The translations under genes and the position numbers were made by a program. Source: Caenorhabditis elegans (lineage: Eukaryota; Nematoda; Chromadorea; Rhabditida; Rhabditidae). Taken from it: a DNA stretch of 64,000 nt. Under the pieces are notes generated by a model. That model searched no databases. It saw nothing but the letters and a program-made list of their open reading frames with translations, and was not told where the DNA came from. Position 1 is the first letter of the stretch; each line of letters starts with the position of its first letter. The DNA lies in contig NC_003282.8 in NCBI RefSeq assembly GCF_000002985.6, forward strand, positions 13,144,001 through 13,208,000, read 5' to 3'. This document shows positions 11,233 to 22,759 of this stretch, piece by piece.

Positions 11233-14200
11233 ATGTCCACTCGATGGAGATATTACAATTCAAAACGCGGGAATGGATTCCGCGGTCGAGGCAGAGGCCG
11301 AGGTCGCGGTACAAGCTTGACCGCCGTCGCCTTACCCCGTGATGATAATTTTCACAAGGGAGCTCAGGATGGCGCTTATTTCAAAGGTTAACTCTAGATT
11401 ATTCCTATTTTCTTTAAATAATTTATTAAAATTGCAGACATGCCGATGGATCCGGAGCAATTTCGGGATGAAACGGTGCTCAGTCTTTCTTTTGCTCAAG
11501 GAATGCTCGGAGCTGCCTACTACGAGCAATCAAGCCAGTTGTTGAAGATCATGAACGATATTTCAGAAGATCTTGAATTTAGATTCTTGAAGAGATGTCA
11601 GTTTTAAATCCAAAAAGCTTGAAATTCAACTCATTTTTTTCAGTGATAGACGATGTGAAGCCGACGCTAATAATCGCAAATAGAAGCCAGGATCTCGAAT
11701 TTATCAAATTTTTGACCACGCGGTGTATGAAAATCATTATAAAAATTGAAAAAAAAAGATTTTTTTAAAATTTTTTTCAGATGATCCACAGGAAAAAATC
11801 TATGAAGACGGGACTACAGAAGAAGGAACATCAGAGGATACGGTTCCGACATGGGATTCTTCGCTAGCTTATTCTACTGACGAGACAACGGCGGAAAAAG
11901 AAGAAAAAGAAGAAGACGAAGATGATGATGACGAAGGATTACCGGCGAAGCTTAATAAGCTCCCGAACAACTTTTTCAGTTGCTTAATAATCTCCAAACA
12001 TTTTTGATTTTAAAAATAAATTTGCAGGAATGTCGCGAGCTATAGAAAGATTAAAGGCGATGGCCGGGTCCCATGACAGTTCGATGACGGAAGAGGACAA
12101 GTACATTATCATCAAGATGAGATTTGATATTGAAGCTGTTAATATGGTTAGCAGATCTCTGAGCCAAAAAAAAAATTATTTTCCATCTTCAGATAAGATC
12201 ATTTGGAGCACTTCTTCTTTTCCTCGATGAAACTAGGATGGGCGTGACAGACGATCCTTTGTCAGTCACTTCACCTATCAAATCTATCAAGACATTTACA
12301 TTGTAATTTTACTATTTTTTGTTTTTTATTTCCCTTTGAAACAAAAAAAATCATTTTCTTCTTTTTCAGAGGAAACCTGGTAGAAATCGATTTCAACACA
12401 ATTCAGGCGCTGGATATTCTGCCAAAGGAAACCGAGAATAAGAAGACTTTCGGACAAGGTAGATCACTTTATCAGTTGATGGATAAATGTAGATCAACCG
12501 TTGGAAAAAAGTGCCTTCGAAAATGGTTTAGAAATCCGACTACGGATAGAGATGATCTTGTGTCAAGACAAAAATGTGTGCACTACTTCAAACAGGTGAT
12601 AATCTTTAAAGTGGAGTACCGAAATCTATGGGAAATATTTTTAAATCACTCCAAATTTTCCCCTGATTCCGAATATCTAAGTGAAAAAATATTTTTAAAA
12701 AAGAGATCCCTGATTTTATATTTCAGCTTGAAATCGCGATTTTCAAACGCAGAATTTTCGCGCCAGAGACGGCATGTGTCGATTTACGAGATTTGTGTAT
12801 ATTTACGAGATTTTCAATCTTTATCAGATGCTGATTTTCATTTTTCAACGAGTTTCTTTCATTTTCGTCGGTTTTGCCAGGTTTTTTTTTAAAAGAAAAT
12901 GTGTTTTTAAGGTAAATTAAACATTATATTATCGAAAAACTACAAAAGTTTCGATTTTCTGTCGGGAAAAGAAATTTTGATAGATTTTTGTTGATATAAT
13001 GTTTAATTAACCCTAAAAAACGCATTTTCAAAAAAAACCTGGCAAAAACCGACGAAAATGAAGGAAACTCGTTGAAAAACGGAAATCAGTATCCGATAAA
13101 GTTTAAAAATCTCGTAAATCGACATGTGGGGCGTCTCAGGCACGAAAGTTCGGCGTTTGAAAAGTCTCATGGGGACGCAAATGAAAATCGCGATTTCAAG
13201 CTGAAATATAAAATCAGGGAAATTTTTTTTGAATTTTTTCACTTAGATATTCGGAATTATGAGAAAATTTAAAGTCATTTAAAAAAATATTTTTTGTATT
13301 TCGGTACTCCACCTTTAATAAATTATCTTTTCGTCAAATATATACATTTTTTTCTCAAATTTAGGACTGGAACGCCGAAGTGACCGCTAAGTTATCATCA
13401 ATTCTTGGAAGAGTGAAGGCTCTGAACGTATTAAATAGCAATCAAGTTTAATTTAATTCATTTTTGGCCGATTTCAGAGTGTATTCCAAAAATTTCAAAG
13501 TGGAACAGCTCAGCTCATTCATTGGGAGTGCTTCGTATCGACAGTCAACGCGCTTGTTGAAATCTTGAATATTATCAGGCAGACACCGGTAAATTCAAAT
13601 AATTAATTTTTATAAAAAAGCGAGGTTTCAAATAATTTTTATTCAGATTTCGAAGGAGTTTCCTGTAGAATCAGATCTTCTCCGAGAAGTCTCTGAAATT
13701 GCAGTCATCGCGGGCTCCATTGTATGTTGCCAAGTGTTTTCTAAAATACGGTACCTGGTCTCGACACGACAAGAGAAGAGTACTGTACTTTCAAACTTTG
13801 TTGTCGCTGGCATTTTCGTTAACAATCTCGTGTTTTAACTCTTTCGTTGAAGTTTTTTAATCGGAAAACTGTGAAAAATCGATGAAAATTCCAGAGCAAA
13901 AAAAGTTTGCGATTACAGTAGTCGAACCACATTTATCAAAACTTTGCCGTGCCGAGACCAGGAATAAGATTTAAATCAAACTTCAAAAATTTCAGATCAA
14001 CTTCGCAGAGTCGAAGATTCAAGGAAGAGTGACAGTGATGAATGGAATCGATGAAGAATTGGATGAAAGTATTTTTTTTAATTGTTTTCAAGCCCTTATT
14101 TTATTATTTCTTCAGTACGCGACACATATGAGAACATGCCAATGGTGCTCACTGCAATTGCTAAACAGGAAGAAGCTCGACTTGGTCTACCACCGTACTC

Positions 14201-17200
14201 TAATGTGGCGTGTGTCTACATACCACTCGTCGGATTTGTTCTTTCAGTTCCAAGAGATTACGGTGTGGAATCACAGCCTGAGTAAGCAATTCAAATCAAA
14301 ATGAAATCACGCTCCACCCCTAAACGTTGGGTCTCGTTAGGAATCAACGGAAAATCCGATTTTCAAGCATTTTTGACCTTTTTTCAATTGTTTTTCTAGT
14401 TTTTATGCAAAAATAGTGCTAAAAAAGTGCATGTAAAATTGGACTTTGAAGTAGGTTAGTTTTGACGTAAAAAATAATGGAAACAACGGAAAAATGGTGG
14501 AATTGTCCAAACTGATGATAATAAATTCATAGGCAAAACTCATCTTCATATGCACTTTTCAAACATAATTTATACATGAAAACCATTAAAAACGGTTGTG
14601 AAATTGGCAAAAAAAAATGAAAAATCGGAAATTTGCCGAAAATGAAAATTTCCGGCAAATCGGCAAACCAGAAAATTGCCGGAATTGGAAATTTCCGGCA
14701 ATTTGCCGATTTGCCGAACAGCAATTGCCACCCATCCCTGGTTCTCATCATATTGTAATTTCACAGCATGACTCTACTATACTCCACACACGAAGACTTA
14801 CGAGTGAGAAATGCCACAACATCAAGATTAGACGACGAATTTGGAGATATTCTAATGAGATTAATCGACAGCCAGACTGCAATCATTCTCACTTTGAAGA
14901 CAAGAGTGATGAAGAAAAAGCGAAGTATCATTAAACTTCTCTCTATTGCTTCTAGAATCGATGTGCTCATTTCGTTCGGCCTAATTGCTGCACAAAACGG
15001 ATGGAATTGTCCTGCTCTTGTAGATGAGCCCGTGATTGAAGCCGTCGAGCTATATCATCCGATTAGTGTTCTAGTTGTCAAGAAGAGTTTCGTACCGAAT
15101 CAAGTTAGTAGTGGTCGAGATGGAATTAAAGCAAGCATTATAACAGGACCAAATGCATGTGGAAAGAGTGTCTACATGAAATCAATTGGAATCATGGTTT
15201 TTCTGTCTCATATTGGAAGTTTCGTGCCAGCTAGACATGCGAAAATAGGAATAGTCGATCGAATTGTTACCAGAATGTTTACTGTGGATTCAGTTCTCGA
15301 TGGGATGTCTACATTTGCAAAAGACGTAGAACAAGTTGCGTTGGCATTGAGGAAAGCTACTGGCAACTCATTGGTTATCATTGATGAGTTTGGAAAAGGA
15401 ACAATGACAGAAGTTGGACTTTCTCTTTTGGCATCTGTCATGACTTATTGGATGAATAGGGGAGCTGATCGATGCCCTCATATATTCCTATCGTCACATT
15501 TCCACGCGCTTCCAAATTATATTCCTCTTGAAACTAACATTGCAACTTTCTTGGTGAGTTTTCTGTTTTTTTTTTCTTTGAAAAAATTTGTTAAAATAAT
15601 TCTCTGAAATATATATATTCATTCCTAGACGTTCACAGTTCTCCGTGAAGCTGGTGGCAAGATCAAATACCTTTTCCGTATGACTCCTGGCTTGGTTGAT
15701 TGCTCGTTCGCACTGTCGGTTGCTAAAGAGGAAGGAATTCCGCCACCTGTAATTGGAAGAGCTTGTCGAATTTATAAAGCATTAAAAGCTGGAACTCTAC
15801 TCAAAGAAATTAAGGCAGAAGTTTCGAATGACAATGAAAAACAGCTTGTGGAAGACATGGATGTTGTTCTGTATGATTTTTGAAGTATTTAATGGAGGAA
15901 AATGACCAAAAATATCGGAAAAAAGCAATTGCCGTTTGGCAAATTTTTTGTCAAAAAATTCGGCAAGTTGCCGGTTTGCCGATTTGCCGGAATTTTTCAG
16001 TTCCGGAAATTTGCCGGAAGTTATTTATTTAATAAAACGGCAACACTTAAAACTGTGCCTTTAAAAAATAAAATTACCCGTTTTCTCTAGATATTTTCTT
16101 AGAATTTACTTACTTTTCAAAATTCATAAGATGCGTACAATTTCACAATCGAAAATTCTGAACCCCTGACAAGTCTTTTCAAAATTTAAAAAAAACACTT
16201 AATTTTAGCTAAAATACCCCATTTTGCCAATTTCTAATTTCCTTTTCGAAACGGAAAAGTTGTCGAAATTGGAGATTTAAGCTAGAATCAAGTGTTGTTT
16301 GTACTTTTTGGAAAAGTTCGGTACGAAATTTGCTCCTTTTGGGCTATTTTAAAGATAATAACGCGAAAAACCTTTGATTGGCTCCTACAACAAAAAAAAA
16401 ATTAAAACTATATTTTGCAGTGCTGATGAAGATGGTTTCATGGCCGCAGTAGAATCATTTGTGAAAAGAAAGAAAACATCATTTTGCGAATCATCAATGC
16501 GAAATGTGAGCGAGGAAATTGAAAAGGAGAGATCAGAAGCTTCTACTCCGGCATCGAAAAGTCGCAGTACCATCACAGCCAGGTTATTACTGTGAAAATT
16601 GTTTTTTTTTAAATTAATTTTATTGTAGATCAAATAGTGTTCTTTCATCGCGATCGATGGCTTCAGTGGATCAACTTTCTGTGCTCGATGCCTTGTTACC
16701 AAAAAAGAAAAAGAAAAAAGTGACAGGTAGTAGTATGGAATCATCAATGTCTCCTGATCCATTCCAAGAAGAGGATGAAGGTACTGAAGGAGAGGAAGAT
16801 CAAATAAGTGCACCTGTATCTCGACCAACACTTCCGTCTGTACAGAAATATGCCAGTGAAGAAGAGAAGCAGCAATCCATAAAGTATCTGGAAATTTTCA
16901 GTTTATTGTTCTTCCCAAAATTATAGAAAAGTGTTGGCAAAGAATTTGAGATTCTATTTTTTTTCGTCAATTTTCCAGTTTTTAAAGTTAAAAATTGATT
17001 TTCAGGGAAAAAAAAGAAGAAAAAAAATTCAAAAAATTTACTTTTTTTCAAATTTTGTTTAATAAGGAAAAGCATTTAAAAAAAATGTTTAGAAAAAATG
17101 TTTTAACGATATTTTTTATTTCAAAGAAAAATCGAAAATTAATTTTTTTTTCCATTTGTTAAAACTTTTCCAATTTCTCTATAAGAACGTTTTTATAAAT

Positions 17201-19948
17201 TACAACAAAAAAAAATCGATTTCGGTCATTATTATTCTTTTTAGATAGAAAAACGATATGTTTTTGTGGGGTTTTACTCATTAAAATAAACAAAATTTTA
17301 AAATGATTTTAAAATTGTTGATTTTTCGATTAATTCTAAACCCCGAAAAATTAAAAAAATTCAAAATTTTTTCGACAACACCCCGGCGAAAAAATATAGA
17401 AATTATTTAGATAATTTTTCAATTCCGCAAAAAATAATCGAAAGGGCCGAACTTTTTTGAATCCGTAAAAAAATGTTAAAAATTAGGTCTCAAATCGAGA
17501 GGCCAAGAGAAAATGTAGAAAAAAAACGAATAAGTTTAGAAAAATGTCGAAAACTAGGTTATTCATTCGTTTTTTTCTTCAAAAAAAAAATTTAAAATTC
17601 TATTAGACGGTTTTCTGTCATTTCGGGCTGATTTCGTTAAAAAGTGCTCATTTTCAGCTCCCGACACTCATTCTCGACTCGAACTGCAATACATATTCCA
17701 ACTCCAATCCAAATGGGTGAAGCTGGTGGTGTCAAAAGGCCTAGATCAACGTCTACTTCATCACCAGGTCCTTCAGCATCAAAATCAGTCAGAACTGAAG
17801 TTTTCAAGAAGACACCAAATGTGAAAGAATCACAAGTTCTCGAGACCCCAAAACAGCTTTCCATAAGGTGGGCTTTGGAAGCCCAATTTTTTTTGCATTT
17901 TATTGATTTTTCAGCTCATTCCTCGAACCAAAATTTCCATCGTCGGAGAAAGATGTGATCTCCAGAGTCAGTGAACGATATTTGCAAAGTGATCCATTCA
18001 AGACGCCGATCAGTGATAGAAGGTTCCATTTTTCAATTCAATTTTCTATTTTGGAGATCAGTGCTGGGACCAAAACATGCAATTTGTAAAAAAACCAAAA
18101 AAAAAACGTCGAATTTCGATTTATTTTGAAGTTTTTGGAATTGAAAACAAAAAAAACACACATTGCTGAAAAATTATTTTTTTTTGTAAAATATTAGGCT
18201 TACAGAAAGTGAGTCTTTTTTGGATTAAAAAATTGAAAAAAAACCCTTTTAAAATCGATGTGAAAACGTTCCGCCTCCAACCGCTGGGTCTCATTAGGTA
18301 TTTGGCGGTAAAACCGTGAATTTAAGCGTTTCAGGCATTTTTCGGCATTTTTTAAAAATATTTTTTCCGTTGTTTTTAATGATTTTCATATCGAAATGAT
18401 ATTTGGAAATCTGAATTCACATATGTTTTTCAAAAAAAAAATTCGATATAAAAACCATTTGAAACTGGCGAAAAATATTCCAAAAATTTGTTGAAAACGC
18501 TTGAAATTGCTGGTTTCCGGCAAATACCTAACGAGACCCATAGTGAGGGGGCGGAGCATCTTCATTTCGCCGTGGAGCGCGTTTGAACGTCGTTTTCAGA
18601 AGATTTTTAAAAATTTTTTTTAGATATATATAATCCAAAAACAACAAGGTCCGATTTTTCGATTTCCCGGAAAATTTTTCCTTAGGCCAAAATTTTGGAA
18701 AAAGAATTGGAAAAATCCTTCAAAATAGTTCACAATTTCAACATTTCAGGTCTCAACAATCTTCGCGCCACAGTACTCCAAAAAATCGATCAATGAATCA
18801 ATCATTGATTCAGAGTGCCAGAGATACTCCTCATGAAACAATTCGATCTTCAAATGAAGTGAATCCAGAATTTTTTAACATTTTCAACTTCCCAGATGAT
18901 TCGATTCTGAAATCACAAGATACATATGATCCAAATGTCACTCCAAGATCATCATCTCGTCGTGAACTCAGACCGGATGTGTCTCACTCTCAGAATAGTC
19001 AATTTGGCGAAGTATTCTCTGAGTTGGGCACACAGTTCTCCATATTCAATAGTCAACAGTCATTTCCTGGAAATTCGATGGGAACCACGAATCCTGATTG
19101 TTCGATATTCGATGATTTCTTTGCAAATTCTCAGGATGGTGAAAAGAAAATCGATTCGACAAAAACCTCGATGCCCATTGTCAACTCTGATAATTTTATT
19201 TTCAAAACTCCCGAACCCAGAAGCTCGGAAAAGCAAAGGTTATTAATTTTAAAGAACCTATATTCGAGCTTTTTTGCCCTGATTAGCAGAAGACAGTCTC
19301 AATATACCGAATACAACTGTAAAAATTTATATAAGTTTGCAAAATTTTTTAATGATTAAAAAAATTTGCAAAAAAGGAATTGGCCGAATTATTTTATGAA
19401 TTCCTTCGAAAATTTTCTAAAAATGTGAAAAATGATATTTCATATTATAGAACAAAGGCGTGGGAATTCAAAAAAAAATCCATATCATTTCCTATTTTTT
19501 TTGCAAAATTGAAAACAAAATCACTAAAAAATTCCAAAAATGGTGCATTGAGACTGTTTTCTGTAATTTGGCCCAAAAACGTCCCACAGAAGCGTCTCAC
19601 CTTTGAGTTGAAAATTAAAATTTCAGAAGTCTGCTCAAGAATAAAGGACAAGCTTCAAATAGTTCGATTTCCCCGAGCAGTCTGATTCTGGGACAACTTG
19701 CTTTTGGAGACGTCGATCAAACGCCTCGTCCTCGTGGGGACAATCCAATTGAATTTCAGTATGATGTGGTCGATGACGACGATCCGATATTTGAAGAAAA
19801 GAATTGCAGTGCTCCTGTTTTTGAATTTCTAAAGTCAAACGACGATGAGGAAGATGATGAGTTCTTGAAGAGTTTCCTTGAAACAGAAGGATCTCTCCAT
19901 ATCGATACGAGCGCCGATGAGACGATAGATCGTTCGAAAAGAAGTTAA
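11233..19948 (+). CDS. msh-5: MutS homologue MSH-5, meiotic crossover factor (1369 aa)
   Basis: Twenty exons join without a break: 11233-11386, 11438-11596, 11644-11724, 11781-11978, 12028-12146, 12193-12302, 12370-12595, 13365-13427, 13478-13588, 13647-13721, 13996-14068, 14116-14281, 14767-15553, 15629-15870, 16421-16582, 16629-16883, 17658-17867, 17915-18022, 18750-19238, 19627-19948. The sum is 4110 nt. The N terminus has an RG-rich tract (GRGRGRGRG). The ATPase exon shows Walker A (TGPNACGKSVYMKS), Walker B and signature DEFGKGT, and the helical end of MutS follows. After about residue 855 comes a long low-complexity tail with a basic PKKKKKK stretch and about 12 Ser/Thr-Pro sites. MSH-5 pairs with HIM-14/MSH-4 as MutS-gamma and stabilises crossover intermediates in meiotic prophase nuclei; tail phosphorylation by CDK-2 has been reported. 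Several introns contain palindromic repeats. Confidence 0.95.
12611..13313. repeat. 703-bp palindromic element in msh-5 intron 7
   Basis: The ends are GTGGAGTACCGAAAT and its exact complement ATTTCGGTACTCCAC. Long internal arms (for example GAATATCTAAGTGAAAAAAT against its inverse) meet near 12.96 kb. This explains the open frames on both strands here, which are not genes. Confidence 0.85.
13742..13965. repeat. GGTACCTGGTCTCGACACGAC-type repeat in msh-5 intron 10
   Basis: The left part reads TACGGTACCTGGTCTCGACA and the right part, in inverse order, GCCGTGCCGAGACCAGG. The same family appears in ced-3 intron 4 (56.98-57.61 kb) and at about 60.6 and 63.6 kb. Confidence 0.7.
14590..14732. repeat. 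TTGCCG/CGGCAAAT repeat cluster in msh-5 intron 12
   Basis: Clustered direct and inverted TTTGCCG and CGGCAA units. Similar clusters lie at 15.92-16.03 kb (msh-5 intron 14) and 21.83-21.93 kb. Confidence 0.7.
18268..18558. repeat. Palindromic element in msh-5 intron 18
   Basis: The left end has CCGCCTCCAACCGCTGGGTC and TCATTAGGTATTTG. The right end has the inverse, CAAATACCTAACGAGACCCA and GGGGGCGGAGC. A single-sided relative lies at 14.31-14.34 kb in intron 12. Confidence 0.75.
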
Positions 19949-20460
19949 TTTTATATAATTAGAATTTCGTATTTCTTGTAATGTTCAATCTTGTTCAATG
20001 TATTTCGTTTTCGTTTTTAAATTATTTATAGCGCATTTTAATAAATACTATTTTTTAAAACTCGTGCAATAGTTCACAACGAAGTTTAACTGCGATTTTT
20101 TACAAAAAATACAGATTTTTTGGTTTTCAAAAGTAGCTGATCTGCAATTATTGCACTTTCTGAAAGTATCGAATTAATGAATGCCACAAGAAGTTCCAGA
20201 CGCGCACTTTTGCAATTCTTGCGCGAAATATACTGTACCCGGGCTTTTTTCCAAAAAAAAATCCTTAATTAATCTGCTTTTGGAATAGACAATTTATATG
20301 CAAAATAAATAGACTTTCCAAACTTTCAAAATTAATTTCTGGCTTCAAACTAACTTTTTTAGAAATTCCCGTAGCCATTTTGTAGCAAATTTTATGTTCT
20401 TTCAGAATTTGAAAACAGAATTTCAAAAAATTTTGAAACTGCCTAGTTCAAGCAGAAAAA

Positions 20461-20738
20461 GTGAATTTTCATATTACTGGAAGTTTGGATATCGATGGAA
20501 GAGTTGTGAAGGTATGGATTTTCTTTCATACGTTTTAAAAACTAGTATAACTAAATCAAATTTTCAGATTGGCGGGATATTAGAAAAAGCGCAAGCTGCG
20601 ATTGATAACAAGATCGAGAAAGTTGTCATTCCCGAAGCAAACTAAAGTCAAGTCCCTAACACGATGAAAGAACAAATTCGAATTCACACTGTCCGCACAG
20701 TAGGAGAAGCTGTAGACGTAATATGGACATGTTCTTAA
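20461..20738 (+). pseudogene. Lon protease C-terminal fragment with an internal stop
   Basis: Two blocks (20461-20511 and 20568-20738) joined across a 56-bp GT-AG intron read as FHITGSLDIDGRVVK then IGGILEKAQAAIDNKI and VVIPEAN. This is the conserved Lon proteolytic-domain motif around the catalytic Lys (TGE...G.V..IGG..EK..AA) and fits the peroxisomal Lon branch. The next codon is TAA, after which the frame resumes as SQVPNTMKEQIRIHTVRTVG, typical of the Lon C terminus. The upstream ATPase and the Ser region are absent. The retained intron argues for a duplicated gene fragment rather than a processed copy. I think it is non-functional. Confidence 0.75.
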
Positions 20739-20846
20739 CTCAACTCAACTTTTTCTCAACTTTTCAATAATTACGAGTCAATCAATCACCACTCGATATC
20801 AAATTAGTCTTCTTCTCACTCTCCATATTATCAACTCATCTCGTTA

Positions 20847-20862
20847 CCCCCCCCCCCCCCCC
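20847..20862. repeat. Poly-C tract (16 C)
   Basis: Uninterrupted run of 16 C on the plus strand, 3' of the Lon fragment. Runs of about this length can form G-quadruplexes on the minus strand and are of the kind maintained by the DOG-1/FANCJ helicase in C. elegans. Confidence 0.9.
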
Positions 20863-20910
20863 TTACGATTTGTTTGGAATAAAAATCCTCGTTACCCCCT
20901 TACGAGTCTA

Positions 20911-21110
20911 ATTATTCTGTTTTTTTTGTATATTATTTGCATAATAAACAGTGTGTAGAAGTTGAAACTGCAAGATTGGTACGTTTTTGTTATTTTACTG
21001 GTTTTTAAAACTTTGTAATTTGGTATATCTTGCAAACTAAGGACTTTAGAAGGGAACGTTCAAGCGCCAGTGGGGAAATTGCTAAAAACTGCTTCAATGG
21101 TGCCAAAATA
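20911..21110 (+). repeat. Upstream direct copy of the SCP gene 3' flank
   Basis: From TAATTATTCTGTTTTTT to CTGCTTCAATGGTGCC this matches 22754-22945 just after the SCP gene stop codon, with scattered substitutions. Shared blocks include TATTTGCATAATAAAC, GTAGAAGTTGAAACTGCAAG and AGTGGGGAAATTGCTAAAAA. It looks like the remnant of a lost tandem copy of the gene. Confidence 0.8.
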
Positions 21111-21532
21111 ACCAAATATGATGATAAAACTTTTCAAACATTTTCTGAAAAATTTACATCGTATTTGACACCAAATTTTCTTATTTCAAAAGAAACAATT
21201 ATATTTGACACCACAATGTTCATTTTAAGTGAACAATGTGCAAAAAATGTGTTTCTTTTTTGTATAAATTAATCTGACGTTCTAACGAAATGTATTCTTG
21301 TTTCAGTACCCTTTAATATAGTATTTGAGTAGTTTAAAAGCTTACTTTATTCTTTTCAGTAGCTTCAAACAATAGTTAATCTCATGACCTTCGGATGCAG
21401 GAGAAAAATCCCACGCTTTTTCCCACTGTCCCCCGCTCAAACAAAAAAGCATGGTGAACAGTTGTTTATACAAACCGGTTTATGGTATAAAACTAATTTG
21501 ATCCCTCATTTTTTCAGAATTCCTTTGCTGCT

Positions 21533-22755
21533 ATGCATACTTTTATTCTTCTCTTGACAGTCTTGTGCGCTGGTATGGAAAAATTTTACTTCTTTAATTG
21601 TATTAATTGTGGTGCACATAAAAGTTGAAATTGACTTCTTAATTCGCATCAGTGTCATGGTAGGCATGCCTGCTTCCCATCTGGTTTGTGCATTTTTGCA
21701 TAAACTCAGATGTGTAGGATTTGTTAAAATTTGGGGGGGGGGGGGGTTTTTTAGGTTTCTAAAAGAAACAAAACACACAATTTACGTGCCTAGGTACTTA
21801 CGTTTCAGAGGTTAGCGGCAACTGCCGTTCGGCAACTTTTTTGTCGACAAATTCTTTTTTTTTTCGGTAAGTTGGCAAACTGCCCGTTTCCCAATTTGCC
21901 TTTTCAATTCTGGCGATTTGCAGATTAACGGAAAATTTTAATTGATGCAAGTAGGTCAACGGTAGGCTCGTAGACATAGAGGCGTACTAGCAAAGATTGA
22001 ATTTCTTGGCTTCAAATTATTTATCATATACACATTTACATACTTTTTCAGGAGCTTATACTCAATTCACAGCCAACGGACAAGCAGCTATCCTTAATGT
22101 CCATAATACTCTTCGATCAAGAATTGCTAAGGGAACATACGTAGCAAGGGGTACCGTAAAGCATGCGGCAAGTGACATGCTTAAGATGGTAAGTTTTTAT
22201 TTAATTATTTTGAAAACTACTCCAGTTTTTTCATAATTTTCCAACTTCGATTTCCAGAAATGGCTCAGATCACTCGCTACATCTTCTCAAATCTACGCTA
22301 ACCGGTGCCCAACGGGTCATTCGAATATGATTGGAGTTGGAGAAAACCTCTACTGGTACTGGACTTCTGGAACCATCACCAACATTGATCAGTTTGGAGC
22401 AATGGCTTCTGCTGCCTGGGAGAAGGAGTTCCAGGACTATGGATGGAGCTCAAACACCCTTACCATGTCGTTGTTCAACTCAGGAGTCGGACATGCTACC
22501 CAAATGGCTTGGGCAAAGACGAATTTGATTGGATGTGGAGTGAAGAATTGTGGAATGGATACCAATGGGATGAATAAAGTCGCTGTTGTCTGTCACTACC
22601 AGCCACAGTACGTTTCTACGGTTTTGGCTGCCCGCGTAGCACTTTAAATTTTCAGAGGAAACTACTTGAACCAAAACATCTACACATCTGGAACCACCTG
22701 CTCCAAATGCCCAGCTGGAACGTCGTGCGAGGCCGCTACCGGACTTTGCGTCTAA
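21533..22755 (+). CDS. SCP/TAPS (CAP-superfamily) secreted protein, 208 aa
   Basis: Exons 21533-21572, 22052-22188, 22258-22607 and 22656-22755 join in frame. The signal peptide is MHTFILLLTVLCAGA. The CAP domain has the N-terminal helix with LNVHNTLRSRIAKG (compare the family NxHNxxR), the GENLYWYW block, AWEKEFQDYGW, the GHATQMAW signature and VVCHYQPQ, which correspond to the usual CAP motifs 3, 1 and 2. A short cysteine-rich end (CSKCPAGTSC) follows. This is the SCL family of worm venom-allergen-like proteins; members are secreted and induced in some stress or infection settings, but I cannot assign a role or a name to this one. A duplicated 3' flank lies about 1.8 kb upstream. Confidence 0.9.
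21733..21746. repeat. Poly-G tract (14 G) in SCP gene intron 1
   Basis: Run of 14 G on the plus, transcribed, sense strand within the first intron of the SCP/TAPS gene. It is a possible G-quadruplex in both DNA and pre-mRNA. Confidence 0.85.
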
Positions 22756-22759
22756 TTAT

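Noticed and set aside
12476-13272. Long open frames on both strands near 12.7-13.2 kb
   Set aside because: They mirror each other across a 703-bp palindrome in msh-5 intron 7. Only 12370-12595 is an exon.
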